Assembly (NCBI RefSeq): GCF_014901205.1
Contig: NZ_JACNMU010000005.1
Coordinates: 1-64,000, forward strand
Reading direction: 5' to 3'
Length of the DNA stretch: 64,000 nucleotides
Source of the DNA: Meridianimarinicoccus sp. MJW13
GTDB taxonomy: Bacteria; Pseudomonadota; Alphaproteobacteria; Rhodobacterales; Rhodobacteraceae
Part shown: positions 48,536-57,911 of the stretch, piece by piece
Layout: each line of letters opens with the position of its first letter
Position numbering within the stretch: position 1 is the first letter of the stretch
Notes under the pieces: model-generated
What the model was told of the DNA's origin: nothing
Database searches by the model: none
Seen by the model: only the letters and a program-made list of their open reading frames with translations
Made by a program: the position numbers and the translations under genes

Positions 48536-49491
48536 CCCGCACCGTTGTCGAGTCCCAGACCAAGACCGTCACCATCGGCTTTGACGAGCCGTTCTGCGTC
48601 ATCGGGGAACGCATCAACCCGACCGGCCGCAAGAAGCTGGCCGCCGAACTGGAAGCAGGCGATTTTTCGACCGTCGAGCGGGACGCGCTGGAACAGGTGG
48701 CCTGCGGGGCGATGGTTCTGGATATCAACGCGGGCGTTGTCTACAATTCCAACCCCAACCCGAACGAGACCGAACCGCCGCTGATGACCGCCGTGATCGA
48801 ACTGGTGCAGGGCTTGGTCGACGTCCCCCTGTGCATCGACAGTTCGGTTCCCGCCGCTCTTGAGGCCGGGCTGGCCGCCGCCAAGGGCCGCCCGCTGCTG
48901 AACTCGGTGACGGGCGAGGAAGACCGGCTGGAACTGGTGCTGCCGCTGGTCAAGAAATACAACGTGCCGGTGGTGGCGATCTCGAACGACGACACCGGCA
49001 TTTCGGAAGATCCCGAGGTGCGATTCGCGGTGGCGAAGAAGATCGTCGAGCGCGCCGCCGATTTCGGCATCCCGGCCCATGACATCGTGGTCGATCCGCT
49101 GGTGATGCCGGTGGGCGCCATGGGCAGTGCCGGGCAGCAGGTGTTCACGCTGGTGCGCAAGCTGCGCGAGGAACTGGGGGTCAACACCACCTGCGGGGCC
49201 TCGAACATCTCTTTCGGGCTGCCCAACCGCCACGGCATCAACGCCGCCTTCCTGCCCATGGCCATCGGCGCGGGCATGACCAGCGCCATCATGAACCCCG
49301 TCCGCCCGGTCGAGATGGAGGCGATCCGCGCCGCCAACTTCCTGATGAACCACGATCCAAACGGCAGCGAATGGATCCGCTTTGCCCGCGTGCTGGAAGC
49401 CACCCGCGACGGCACACCGTTCGCCGAAGCCTCGCAAGCCTCCCAGGCCGCCAGCGGCGGACGCGGCGGACGTCGCCGCCGCCGGGCCTGA
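48532..49491 (+). CDS. Methyltetrahydrofolate:corrinoid methyltransferase with Arg-rich tail
   Basis: 319 aa. Pterin-binding (DHPS/MetH-like) barrel: FCVIGERINPTGRKKLA near 21-37, MVLDINAG near 62, PLCIDSS near 99, NSVTGEE near 122 and GASNISFGLPNRHGIN near 201-216. It moves the methyl group between methyl-tetrahydrofolate and a corrinoid protein (MtvA/AcsE-like). The last 12 residues are SGGRGGRRRRRA, an unusual Gly/Arg tail. It is coupled to the HAD gene by ATGA. No corrinoid protein is present nearby. Confidence 0.88.
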   Translation: MTRTVVESQTKTVTIGFDEPFCVIGERINPTGRKKLAAELEAGDFSTVERDALEQVACGAMVLDINAGVVYNSNPNPNETEPPLMTAVIELVQGLVDVPLCIDSSVPAALEAGLAAAKGRPLLNSVTGEEDRLELVLPLVKKYNVPVVAISNDDTGISEDPEVRFAVAKKIVERAADFGIPAHDIVVDPLVMPVGAMGSAGQQVFTLVRKLREELGVNTTCGASNISFGLPNRHGINAAFLPMAIGAGMTSAIMNPVRPVEMEAIRAANFLMNHDPNGSEWIRFARVLEATRDGTPFAEASQASQAASGGRGGRRRRRA

Positions 49492-49605
49492 GCCTGCGCG
49501 CCCCGGTCTGAAAACGACCCGCGCCATGCCGCTTTCAAAGGCGACATGGCCGCCGCGTTTCGGCATCCCGCGTCTATCGGGACCAGTAGCGACGGGAGGC
49601 GCAGC

Positions 49606-50103
49606 ATGGCGAAAGATATCGGGTCACAGGCCACAATCCTGCACTGCGCAGAGCTTCCGATGGAGAGTTTCTCGGACCCGGACTATGGCAACGTGCGCTG
49701 GCAGACCCTGTTCACCGCCGACCGCACCGAGACCTCCGGCCTGACCTGCGGCGTCGCGCATTTGCGCGCCGGCGACTGTCTGGCGCTGCACCGCCATGCC
49801 CATCCCGAAACCTATTTCGGCCTGTCGGGCCGGGCGCGGATCATGGTGGACGGTGTCGCGCACGAGCTGACCCCCGGCACCGCCATCTTCATCCCCGGTG
49901 GCGCCATTCACGGCATGTTCGCCGATACCGAAGATGCGCAGATCCTCTATACTTTCCCGGCCAACAGCTTCAGCGAGATCGAGTATCAGTTCCTGATGGA
50001 TGCCGCACCCAAGGCCCCCGCCGTGGCCGCCGTGCAGGCCCGCCAGCTGGACCTGATGGATGCCCTGTCGGAGGACTACAGCGCCGACACGACGCTGCAA
50101 TAG
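49606..50103 (+). CDS. Cupin-domain protein
   Basis: 165 aa. Cupin motif 1 reads GDCLALHRHAHPETYFGLSG (metal ligands His, His, Glu) and motif 2 PGTAIFIPGGAIHGMF (His). A single cupin barrel; the substrate is unknown. It lies between two corrinoid-module genes and may act on a methylated compound such as an osmolyte or DMSP-like substrate, but no family-specific residue supports that. The ATG follows GGGAGG by 6 nt; an earlier in-frame start lacks a site. Confidence 0.82.
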   Translation: MAKDIGSQATILHCAELPMESFSDPDYGNVRWQTLFTADRTETSGLTCGVAHLRAGDCLALHRHAHPETYFGLSGRARIMVDGVAHELTPGTAIFIPGGAIHGMFADTEDAQILYTFPANSFSEIEYQFLMDAAPKAPAVAAVQARQLDLMDALSEDYSADTTLQ

Positions 50104-50493
50104 TCCACGCTCAGCCGGTGAGATGCCACAGTTCGGTCAGAAAATTGGCCGATCCCACGGGGATGCGGGCCATTTCTGGGGCATAATGGACAACCACCGG
50201 GTGTCGCTGTCATTGCGTGCCGCACCCCCTGCGCCACAGGTGCCGCCGGTCCAGGGCACCAGCACCTCACCGGCGGTCTTCTCGCGGGGACAGCATCAGC
50301 ACACTGCCGCAGCGCCGCCTTCATGACCCTGGAATGCGCAGGCGGCCGAAGGAAAGCACCTGACGCGTCGCAGACGGTTCGAGAAGGTCGGTGTCAGGCA
50401 TGGGTCATGCCCCTTCAGCTTGCATGAACGTTCGAAAGGGCGTCAGTCTGACCGCCCGCACCCCGTGCGACAAGCCAAACCAGAGGACATCCC
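50104..50493. other. 390-bp gap upstream of the corrinoid activator gene
   Basis: No gene supported. It contains repeated CACCGG/GCCGGT stretches and an imperfect stem GCCCCTTC / GAAAGGGC around 50410-50443 close to the downstream gene. No cobalamin-riboswitch B12-box or recognisable SAM/SAH-riboswitch core was seen. It may carry the promoter and leader of the downstream gene. Confidence 0.45.
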
Positions 50494-52548
50494 GTGACCG
50501 CGCCGAAAGATCCCCTTGTCGTTTTCCTGCCCTCGGGCAAACGCGGGCGCTTTGCGCCCGGCACCCCGGTGCTGACCGCCGCGCGCCAGTTGGGCGTCGA
50601 TCTGGATTCTGTCTGTGGCGGGCGCGGCATCTGCTCGCGCTGCCAGATCACCCCGGCCTTCGGAGACTTCCCCAAGCATGGCATCCATGTGGGAACCGAA
50701 GCCCTGTCGGGCTGGAACGCGGTCGAAGAACGCTACAAGTCCAAGCGCGGGCTGATCGACGGGCGGCGGCTGGGCTGTCAGGCGCAGATCACCGGCGATG
50801 TGGTCATCGACGTGCCCCCGGAAAGCCAGGTCCACCGCCAGATCGTGCGCAAGGCGGCCTCGGACCGGGTGATGAAAATGGACCCGGTCACCCGCCTGTA
50901 CGTGGTCGAGGTCGAAGAACCCGACATGCACGAGCCCACGGGCGATTTCGAACGGCTGGCAAGGGCGCTGCAGGTGCAATGGGGTGTTGCCGGTCTGACC
51001 GCCGGTCTGTCGGTACTGGCCCGCCTGCAACCGGCGCTGCGCAAGGGCGGCTGGCAGGTTTCGGTGGCGGTTTATGACGACGGCCACGGCGCGCCGGTGC
51101 TGCTGGATCTCTGGCCCGGCCTGCACGACGGCGGGCTGTACGGTGTGGCGGTCGATCTTGGCTCTACCACCATTGCCGCGCATCTGTGCGATCTGGCGTC
51201 GGGCGCGGTGCTGGCTTCGGGCGGGATCATGAACCCGCAGATCCGCTTTGGCGAAGACCTGATGAGCCGCGTGTCCTATGGCATGATGAACCCCGGCGGC
51301 GACCGCGAGATGACCGCCGTGGTGCGCACCGCCCTGAACGATCTGCTGGCCGATCTGGCAGGCCAGGCCGGGATCGAGACGCGGCTGATCTTCGAGATGG
51401 TGCTGGTCTGCAACCCGGTCATGCACCACCTGGCGTTGGGGATCGACCCGCTGGAACTGGGTCAGGCGCCCTTCGCGCTGGCGACCTCCGATGCGCTGCG
51501 GCTGTCGACGCGGGATCTGGGGCTGACCAACACCGGCGCCAGCGCCCGCCTGTACGTGCTGCCTTGCATCGCGGGCCATGTGGGTGCCGATGCCGCCGCC
51601 GTGGCGCTGGCCGAAGCGCCGGACCGCTCCGACGATCTGGTTCTGGTGGTGGACGTGGGCACCAATGCCGAGATCCTGCTGGGCAATCGCGAACAAGTGC
51701 TGGCCTGTTCCTCGCCCACCGGTCCGGCCTTCGAAGGTGCCCAGATCAGCGCCGGACAGCGCGCCGCCCCGGGCGCCATCGAACGGGTCGAGATCGACCC
51801 GGTCACCAGGATCCCCCGGTTCCGCGTCATCGGCAGCGACCTGTGGTCGGATGATCCCGCCTTCGACGCGGCCACCGCCGCCTCGGGCATCACCGGCATC
51901 TGCGGCTCGGGCATCATCGAAGCGGTTGCGGAAATGCGCATGGCCGGTCTTCTGGATGCCTCAGGGCTGATCGGCTCGGCCGAGGCGGCGGGCAGCGACC
52001 GGCTGATCCCCGACGGGCGCACCCATTCCTATGTGCTGCATGATGCACGGGCGACGGGCGGGCCGCTGATCTCGGTGACGCAAGGCGACATCCGCGCGAT
52101 CCAGCTGGCGAAATCCGCTTTGTACGCTGGCGCGCGGCTGTTGATGGACGAGATGGGCGTGGACCATGTCGAACGGGTGGTGCTGGCCGGGGCCTTTGGC
52201 GCGCATATCTCGCCCAAGCACGCGATGGTGCTGGGCATGATCCCCGACTGCCTGCTGGACAAGGTGCAATCGGCGGGCAATGCCGCCGGAACCGGGGCGC
52301 GGATGGCCCTGCATTCCCGCGCCGCGCGGGACGAGATCGAGGCAACGGTGCGCCGGATCACCAAGGTCGAAACTGCCATCGCGCCGAAGTTCCAGGAACA
52401 TTTCGTCAACGCCAACGCCCTGCCCCACGCCACCGATCCATTCGCCGAATTGCGCCGGATCGTGACCCTACCCGACGTCGGGTTCGGGGCCGGTGGCGGC
52501 GGCGGCGAAGGCGATGGCGGCCGCCGCAGACGGCGGCGGCGCGGCTGA
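50494..52548 (+). CDS. ASKHA-domain corrinoid protein activator (RACo-like, DUF4445)
   Basis: 684 aa, GTG start. An N-terminal 2Fe-2S ferredoxin domain has Cys41, Cys47 and Cys50 (CGGRGICSRC) and Cys95. A linker follows, then a large ASKHA/DUF4445 ATPase domain with AVDLGSTTIAAHLC near 223, VVDVGTNAEILLG near 386 and GICGSGIIEA near 469. Such proteins use ATP and electrons to reduce inactive Co(II) corrinoid to Co(I). The protein ends GGRRRRRRRG after a glycine run, echoing the tail of the methyltransferase two genes upstream. It implies a corrinoid protein encoded elsewhere. Confidence 0.9.
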   Translation: MTAPKDPLVVFLPSGKRGRFAPGTPVLTAARQLGVDLDSVCGGRGICSRCQITPAFGDFPKHGIHVGTEALSGWNAVEERYKSKRGLIDGRRLGCQAQITGDVVIDVPPESQVHRQIVRKAASDRVMKMDPVTRLYVVEVEEPDMHEPTGDFERLARALQVQWGVAGLTAGLSVLARLQPALRKGGWQVSVAVYDDGHGAPVLLDLWPGLHDGGLYGVAVDLGSTTIAAHLCDLASGAVLASGGIMNPQIRFGEDLMSRVSYGMMNPGGDREMTAVVRTALNDLLADLAGQAGIETRLIFEMVLVCNPVMHHLALGIDPLELGQAPFALATSDALRLSTRDLGLTNTGASARLYVLPCIAGHVGADAAAVALAEAPDRSDDLVLVVDVGTNAEILLGNREQVLACSSPTGPAFEGAQISAGQRAAPGAIERVEIDPVTRIPRFRVIGSDLWSDDPAFDAATAASGITGICGSGIIEAVAEMRMAGLLDASGLIGSAEAAGSDRLIPDGRTHSYVLHDARATGGPLISVTQGDIRAIQLAKSALYAGARLLMDEMGVDHVERVVLAGAFGAHISPKHAMVLGMIPDCLLDKVQSAGNAAGTGARMALHSRAARDEIEATVRRITKVETAIAPKFQEHFVNANALPHATDPFAELRRIVTLPDVGFGAGGGGGEGDGGRRRRRRRG

Positions 52549-52661
52549 GAAAAGGCTCACGTGTCCGCAAGGGCGACGCCGCTGCAAGTTGCAAGGTGGG
52601 TTGATCCTGTACAGATCTTCCTGTCTGCTCAAGGCGCGTCCATTTGTGAGAGGCAATATTC

Positions 52662-54203
52662 ATGGCAAGGCCCAGGATCGCTCTGCTTGGTGCTATTCTT
52701 GAATCCAATCGCTTCGCGCCGCCCGCCAAAAAAAGCGATTTCGTATCCCTGACCTGGCTCACTGGCGAAGATCTCATGGATGAGGCCAGGTCGGTCGCTC
52801 CGAAGTTGGCGACCGAGTTCGCCGCCTTTGTCCGCGCCATGGATGCAACCGGAAACTGGACGCCCGTGCCGTGCCTTCTGGCGGCGAGTCACCCAGCGGG
52901 GCCGGTGCGCGCGGCGGTGATCGAAGAGATTGTTGCAACATGCGAAGACAGGTTGCGAGCAGCCGAACCCTTGGACGCGGTGTACATCTGCAATCACGGC
53001 GCCATGGTCGCCGAACACGATGATGATCCGGACGGATTGTTGATGTCGCGCATCCGAACCGTCGTCGGCCCGGAAGTTCCGATCATCGCGACGCTTGATC
53101 TGCACGCGAATATCTCGCAGCGCATGGTCGATGCCTGTGACCTGATCGTGGGCTACCGCACGAACCCTCATGTGGATCAGATCGAACGCGGCGAGGAAGC
53201 TGCCTTTTCGCTTCGTCGTATTCTGTCGTCCGGTGTTCGGCCCAAGATTGCGCATGTGAAGCTGCCGCTGGTCCCCGCCTCGGTCACGCTTCTGACCGCT
53301 GAACACCCTTACGGCACCCTGATCGATCATGGACAACGTCGGCAGGCCGAGTATCGAAGCGAGATCCTCAATGTCTCTGTCTTCGGCAATTTCCTTTTCT
53401 CGGACACGCCAGACAACGGGCTGAGCATCGTCGTAACGGCGCGCGAAGACGCCCAATGTGCGGCGGCTCTGGCGGTCGAACTGGCGGATATGGCCTGGTC
53501 TTTGCGCAAGGACTTCGTCCGGCGACTGACATCCCTAAGTGCAGCGGTGACGATTGCGACCGAACATGGGCGAACGCCGGTGATCTTCTCGGACGCCGGC
53601 GACAACCCCGGAGGCGGCGGCAGTGGTCGCACGACGGAGTTGTTGGCGGCGCTCTGCCAGGCGGGTGTGGACGACTGCTTGTTTGGATCTTTCTGCGACC
53701 CTGAACTCGCGCTCGAGGCTCATCGCGTGGGCGTCGGCAACCGGTTCCGGGCGCGCTTCAACCGGTCTTGCGACACGACCACCGCCTGGGGGCGTTGGGA
53801 CGCACCTTTCGAAGCCGACGCGGAAGTCCTGGCGCTGCATGACGGCGATGTCGTGGGTGAACGGGGCATGACGGCCGATCGGAGAATGGCCTTGGGACCA
53901 TCTGCGGCGCTTCGCATTGGGGGTGTCACGGCTGTGGTAATTACCGATCGTACGCAGACCGCAGATCCTGTCTTCTTTCATATGTTCGGCCTGGATATCG
54001 CCGCTGCCCGCACGGTTGTCGTAAAATCGCGGGGCCATTTCCGCGCCGGGTTTTCCGGCTGGTTCGCGCCTAGCCAGGTTTACGAGGTCGACACGTCGGG
54101 CTTGACCTCTCCGGTCCACGACCGCTGGCCCTTTGCGCATTTGCCACGCCCCAATTATCCGATGGATGCGCATACCGAATGGTCGCCCCTTCCCCCTGGC
54201 TAG
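52662..54203 (+). CDS. mlrC: M81-family metallopeptidase (microcystinase MlrC-like)
   Basis: 513 aa. MlrC pattern: a start with RIALLGAILESNRFAP, ICNHGAMVAEHDDDPDG near 110-126, TLDLHANIS near 146-154 (metal ligands), GYRTNPHVDQ near 166 and VIFSDAGDNPGGGGSGRTTE near 308-327. MlrC enzymes are zinc hydrolases of linear peptides with unusual bonds, named from microcystin degradation but broadly spread. Neighbouring Dpp-type transporter and M20 genes suggest it processes imported peptides or amides. Codon use is visibly less CTG/GCC-biased than upstream genes. Confidence 0.9.
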   Translation: MARPRIALLGAILESNRFAPPAKKSDFVSLTWLTGEDLMDEARSVAPKLATEFAAFVRAMDATGNWTPVPCLLAASHPAGPVRAAVIEEIVATCEDRLRAAEPLDAVYICNHGAMVAEHDDDPDGLLMSRIRTVVGPEVPIIATLDLHANISQRMVDACDLIVGYRTNPHVDQIERGEEAAFSLRRILSSGVRPKIAHVKLPLVPASVTLLTAEHPYGTLIDHGQRRQAEYRSEILNVSVFGNFLFSDTPDNGLSIVVTAREDAQCAAALAVELADMAWSLRKDFVRRLTSLSAAVTIATEHGRTPVIFSDAGDNPGGGGSGRTTELLAALCQAGVDDCLFGSFCDPELALEAHRVGVGNRFRARFNRSCDTTTAWGRWDAPFEADAEVLALHDGDVVGERGMTADRRMALGPSAALRIGGVTAVVITDRTQTADPVFFHMFGLDIAAARTVVVKSRGHFRAGFSGWFAPSQVYEVDTSGLTSPVHDRWPFAHLPRPNYPMDAHTEWSPLPPG

Positions 54204-55111
54204 ACGGGCTCGGAATACTTGTCGTTCGGCGTCGTCAATTTGACAAACTGCATGAATTGGCGGGCAAGCTGTGACGGGGGTCTTCCCGACGGAAGAACAA
54301 AGCTGGTGTCATAGAAGATGGCGGCGTCAAAGGGACGGACGACAATGCCCTCCAGACCCGACGCCAACAGCGGGAACGGGTTGATAAGTGTCACTCCCAA
54401 TCCTTCGCGCACAAGTTCGAGGGCCGCCATGTTCGTGGCCGTCTCGGCGACTTGTTTGGGATGCACGCCCGCGCGCGCGAAGATCTGCTCGGTGATGGCC
54501 CGCGTTCCCATGCGTCGCAAGAACTCAACCAGGGCAACGCCTTCCAGATCCTGGGGCGTGACAATCCGCTTTTCGGAAAGCGGGTGCCCCACCGGCATGG
54601 CACAGACGACCTGGCTGCGGCGCCAGGGCACAAGATGCACCCCGGACCGCTGGATCATGGCACTGGTCAGCCCAAGATCGTAGCGCAGATCGAGGATGCC
54701 AGCCACAAGCACATCCGTCGCCTGAATATCAAGTTGAAGCTGTTTGCCGGGATTCTTTTTCAGAAAGCTCGCGACCCTGGAAATGATAAAGTGGTGGGCA
54801 AGGGTTGGCGGCACGATCAGTCGCAACGGTGCGTCATCGGGCGTGGCCCACTCCGCGCCTTCGATGTCGGCAAGTGTCTCGAAGATGGGGTCCAGCTTGT
54901 CGTTCAGCCTCAGCGCCTCGTCCGTCGGATCAATACGCCCGGACCGCCGCAGGAAAAGTGACCGGCCGACCCTGGCCTCCAGTTGGGACAAGGAGCGGCT
55001 CACGGCGGACTGAGATATCCCGAGCCGCCGGGCTGCGCCGATGGTGGTGCCTGTCGTGATGACGGCTCTCAGCGATTCAAACTCGCGAAGCCTGTGCCGG
55101 TGTTCCGTCAT
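54200..55111 (-). CDS. LysR-type transcriptional regulator
   Basis: 303 aa. N-terminal winged helix with FESLRAVITTGTTIGAARRLGISQSAVSRSLSQLE (7-41), then a periplasmic-binding-like effector domain (about 90-300). It is divergent from the ABC transporter operon with a palindrome at 55163-55180 between them, so probably controls it, and possibly mlrC, in response to a peptide or amide. MTEHRHRLREF is chosen as start; an upstream in-frame start lacks conservation. Its 3' end overlaps the mlrC stop by 4 nt. Confidence 0.92.
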   Translation of the reverse strand: MTEHRHRLREFESLRAVITTGTTIGAARRLGISQSAVSRSLSQLEARVGRSLFLRRSGRIDPTDEALRLNDKLDPIFETLADIEGAEWATPDDAPLRLIVPPTLAHHFIISRVASFLKKNPGKQLQLDIQATDVLVAGILDLRYDLGLTSAMIQRSGVHLVPWRRSQVVCAMPVGHPLSEKRIVTPQDLEGVALVEFLRRMGTRAITEQIFARAGVHPKQVAETATNMAALELVREGLGVTLINPFPLLASGLEGIVVRPFDAAIFYDTSFVLPSGRPPSQLARQFMQFVKLTTPNDKYSEPV

Positions 55112-55162
55112 GTCGAGGTATCCTCTTGAGGCGTGGACGCGCATCCAACTACATGGGTTGAT

Positions 55163-55180
55163 CTATGCATAACTGCATAG
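55163..55180. promoter_or_regulatory. Palindromic operator between the LysR gene and the transporter operon
   Basis: CTATGCA-taac-TGCATAG is a perfect 7-bp inverted repeat with a 4-nt centre, flanked by GATC on both sides (GATCT ... GAGATC). It lies 52 bp upstream of the LysR start and 113 bp upstream of the substrate-binding-protein start. This is the expected place for a LysR recognition site, although it is not a clean T-N11-A box. Confidence 0.6.
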
Positions 55181-55292
55181 AGATCAGTATTGGCAATGAT
55201 TTTTGTGGTAGCTAGCATTTGCACCTAGGGCGCAGTGCCGGACAAAGATTCGGCAGTTCGCAAGCGCCAGGCAAACAGGGAGTCTTTTTCTG

Positions 55293-56873
55293 ATGAGGAA
55301 ACTCACAGCAGCGACTGCGGTCGCTTTCGGCATTTTGGCCATCGGAGCCGGTGCCACATCGGCCGAGAAACTGACGATCGGTCTCGCTTCCGAGCCGACG
55401 TCGCTGGATCCGCATTTCCACAACCTCGGCCCGAACAATGCAATGTCGGTACATATCTTTGACCGCCTTATCGCCCAGGACGAGAAGCAGCGCCTGTCGC
55501 CGGGGCTGGCCGTTTCCTGGAAGCCGGTCGATGATCTGACCTGGGAATTCAAACTGCGTGAAGGCGTCAAGTTCCATGACGGCAGCGACTTCAATGCTGA
55601 CGACGTGGTCTGCACCATGGCGCGCGCGCCCAACGTTCCGAATTCGCCCTCGGGCTATGGGACCTATCTGAAGGGCAAGGAAGTCATCAAGATCGACGAC
55701 TACACCGTGCACTTCAAGACGGCAGCACCTTACCCTCTGATGGGCAACGACATTTCGACGATCCCTGTGATCTCGGATGTTGGCTGCGACTCGACGACCG
55801 AGGACTTCAACGCGGGCACCGCAGCCATCGGGACCGGCCCTTTCAAGTTCCAGAGCTACACACCGGGCGAAAGCATCGTTCTTGTTCGCAACGACGACTA
55901 CTGGGGTGATCAACCCATCTGGTCCGAAGTCGAGTTCCGCCCGATTACATCCGGCCCCAGCCGCGTGGCTTCGCTTCTTGCCGGTGACGTCGACATGATT
56001 TCGGGTGTTCCGACCACCGATATCACAACCCTGAAGGGCAATGACGACATCCAGCTCAGCCAGGGTGTCTCGAACCGCGTGATCTATCTCCACATGGATC
56101 AGTTCCGCGAAAACTCGCCCTTCGTGAAGGCCAATGGCGGAGGAGACATCAAGAACCCGCTGATGGATGTCCGCGTCCGCAAGGCCATCAGCATGGCGAT
56201 CAGCCGTGACGCCATCGTCGATCGGGTGATGGAGGGTGTCGCCCTTCCCGCCGGTCAGCTTTTGCCCGAGGGGTTCTTCGGCGTCTCGGACAATCTTGAC
56301 GTGGTGGCCTACGATCCGGACGGCGCGAAAGCGCTCCTGGCCGAAGCCGGGTACCCTGACGGTTTCGAACTGACCATCCACGGACCGAACGACCGCTATA
56401 TCAACGACGCAAAGATCGCCGAGGCGATTGCCCAGATGCTGACGCGCGTCGGGATCAAGACCGCGGTCGAGACGATGCCCCGTTCCGTGTATTTCGGGCG
56501 CGCCTCAAAAGGTTCGCCTGAAGGCCTGCCGGAATTCAGCTTCATCCTTGTGGGTTGGGGTGCCGGGTCCGGCGAAGCATCTTCGCCGCTGAAATCGCTG
56601 ATCCACACCTTTGACAAGGATGCGGGCTTTGGTTCGTCCAACCGTGGCCGACATTCGGATGCGGAAACCGATGCGCTTATCGAAGAAGCTCTGCGCACCG
56701 TTGACGACGCCAAACGCCAGGAGCTTCTGGCGCAGGCAACCGAGCGGGCGATCGAAAACGTGGCGATCATTCCGACCCACTTCCAGGTCAACACCTGGGC
56801 GGCCAAGAAAGGCCTCAGCTACATCGCGCGCACCGACGAATACACGCTCGCGACAGGCGTTGTGAAAGAGTAA
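55293..56873 (+). CDS. Dipeptide/oligopeptide ABC transporter substrate-binding protein
   Basis: 526 aa. A signal peptide (cleavage after GATSA, about residue 24) is followed by an SBP_bac_5 domain with EPTSLDPHFHNLG near 34, GVKFHDGSDFNADDVV near 90 and IYLHMD near 260. Periplasmic. It delivers peptides, amides or opine-like solutes to the following permeases. Gene order SBP-permease-permease-ATPase-ATPase is classical Dpp. The specific ligand is unknown; the M20 hydrolase neighbours hint at N-acyl or peptide substrates. Confidence 0.92.
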   Translation: MRKLTAATAVAFGILAIGAGATSAEKLTIGLASEPTSLDPHFHNLGPNNAMSVHIFDRLIAQDEKQRLSPGLAVSWKPVDDLTWEFKLREGVKFHDGSDFNADDVVCTMARAPNVPNSPSGYGTYLKGKEVIKIDDYTVHFKTAAPYPLMGNDISTIPVISDVGCDSTTEDFNAGTAAIGTGPFKFQSYTPGESIVLVRNDDYWGDQPIWSEVEFRPITSGPSRVASLLAGDVDMISGVPTTDITTLKGNDDIQLSQGVSNRVIYLHMDQFRENSPFVKANGGGDIKNPLMDVRVRKAISMAISRDAIVDRVMEGVALPAGQLLPEGFFGVSDNLDVVAYDPDGAKALLAEAGYPDGFELTIHGPNDRYINDAKIAEAIAQMLTRVGIKTAVETMPRSVYFGRASKGSPEGLPEFSFILVGWGAGSGEASSPLKSLIHTFDKDAGFGSSNRGRHSDAETDALIEEALRTVDDAKRQELLAQATERAIENVAIIPTHFQVNTWAAKKGLSYIARTDEYTLATGVVKE

Positions 56874-56933
56874 TCGCACGGCATCCGGGCCGCCTGCACG
56901 GTGGCCCGGATCCCAATTCCAGGGTAAGACCGC

Positions 56934-57911
56934 ATGACCGTTTTCATCATTCGCAGACTACTGCAGGCCTTGCTGGTGGTCTTCATGATGTCGGTGATCG
57001 TCTTCTTCGGTGTCAATATCATTGGCGATCCCGTCTATATGCTGGTCAGTCCCGATGCCGATCAGGCCGACATCGAAGCCGCGATCAGCCGGCTTGGCTT
57101 GGACCGGCCGATCCTCGAGCAATACTGGCTGTTCCTGAAAGGTGCCGCGCAGGGGGATCTCGGCAACAGCTTCATTTTCGGCGAGCCCGCGCTGAAACTG
57201 ATCCTGCACCATATGCCGGCGACGATGGAACTGGCCTTCTCGGCCCTTATCCTGGCGATTGTCATCGGCATCCCCCTGGGGCTCTTTGCCGGACTTTACC
57301 CGGACAGCGGGATATCCAAGGGCATCATGGCGGCCTCTATCCTCGGCTTTTCACTGCCCACGTTTTGGGTCGGCCTCATGCTGATCATGCTGTTCGCTGT
57401 CGAACTTCGCTGGGTTCCGGCGACGGGTCGTGGCGATCTCGGAACCCTTCTCGGCATCCATAGCAGCCTTTTCACACTGGACGGCCTGAGCCATATTTTC
57501 CTGCCCGCACTGAACCTGGCACTCCTGAAGATCTCGCTCGCCATCCGGCTGACACGCGCGGGTGTCCGGGAGGCAATGGGGCTGGACTATGTGAAATATG
57601 CCCGCGCCAAGGGGCTATCGACCCGACGCATCATCCTTGTGCATGTGATGAAGAACATCATGATCCCGGTTGTCACGGTGATGGGACTGGAATTCGGAAG
57701 CCTGATCGGCTTTTCCGTCGTGACCGAGACGATCTTCGCCTGGCCCGGGATGGGAAAGCTTCTGATCGACGCGATCCTGCAACTCGATAGGCCTGTTGTT
57801 GTCGCCTATCTGATGATCATCGTGCTCTTCTTCGTCCTGATCAATCTGATCGTGGATATCCTCTATTCGATCCTCGATCCCAGGGTCCGTTTGCAGGATC
57901 AAGGCGCATGA
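56934..57911 (+). CDS. ABC transporter permease (DppB-like)
   Basis: 325 aa, six membrane helices. It begins MTVFIIRRLLQALLVVFMMSVIVFFGV, typical of DppB/OppB. The ATPase-contact EAA loop reads EAMGLDYVKYARAKGLS near 212-228. It forms one half of the inner-membrane channel. The stop overlaps the next gene as ATGA. Confidence 0.94.
   Translation: MTVFIIRRLLQALLVVFMMSVIVFFGVNIIGDPVYMLVSPDADQADIEAAISRLGLDRPILEQYWLFLKGAAQGDLGNSFIFGEPALKLILHHMPATMELAFSALILAIVIGIPLGLFAGLYPDSGISKGIMAASILGFSLPTFWVGLMLIMLFAVELRWVPATGRGDLGTLLGIHSSLFTLDGLSHIFLPALNLALLKISLAIRLTRAGVREAMGLDYVKYARAKGLSTRRIILVHVMKNIMIPVVTVMGLEFGSLIGFSVVTETIFAWPGMGKLLIDAILQLDRPVVVAYLMIIVLFFVLINLIVDILYSILDPRVRLQDQGA

Noticed and set aside
49606-50103. 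Cupin as a DMSP lyase
   Set aside because: Only general cupin motifs are visible; lyase-specific residues could not be identified.
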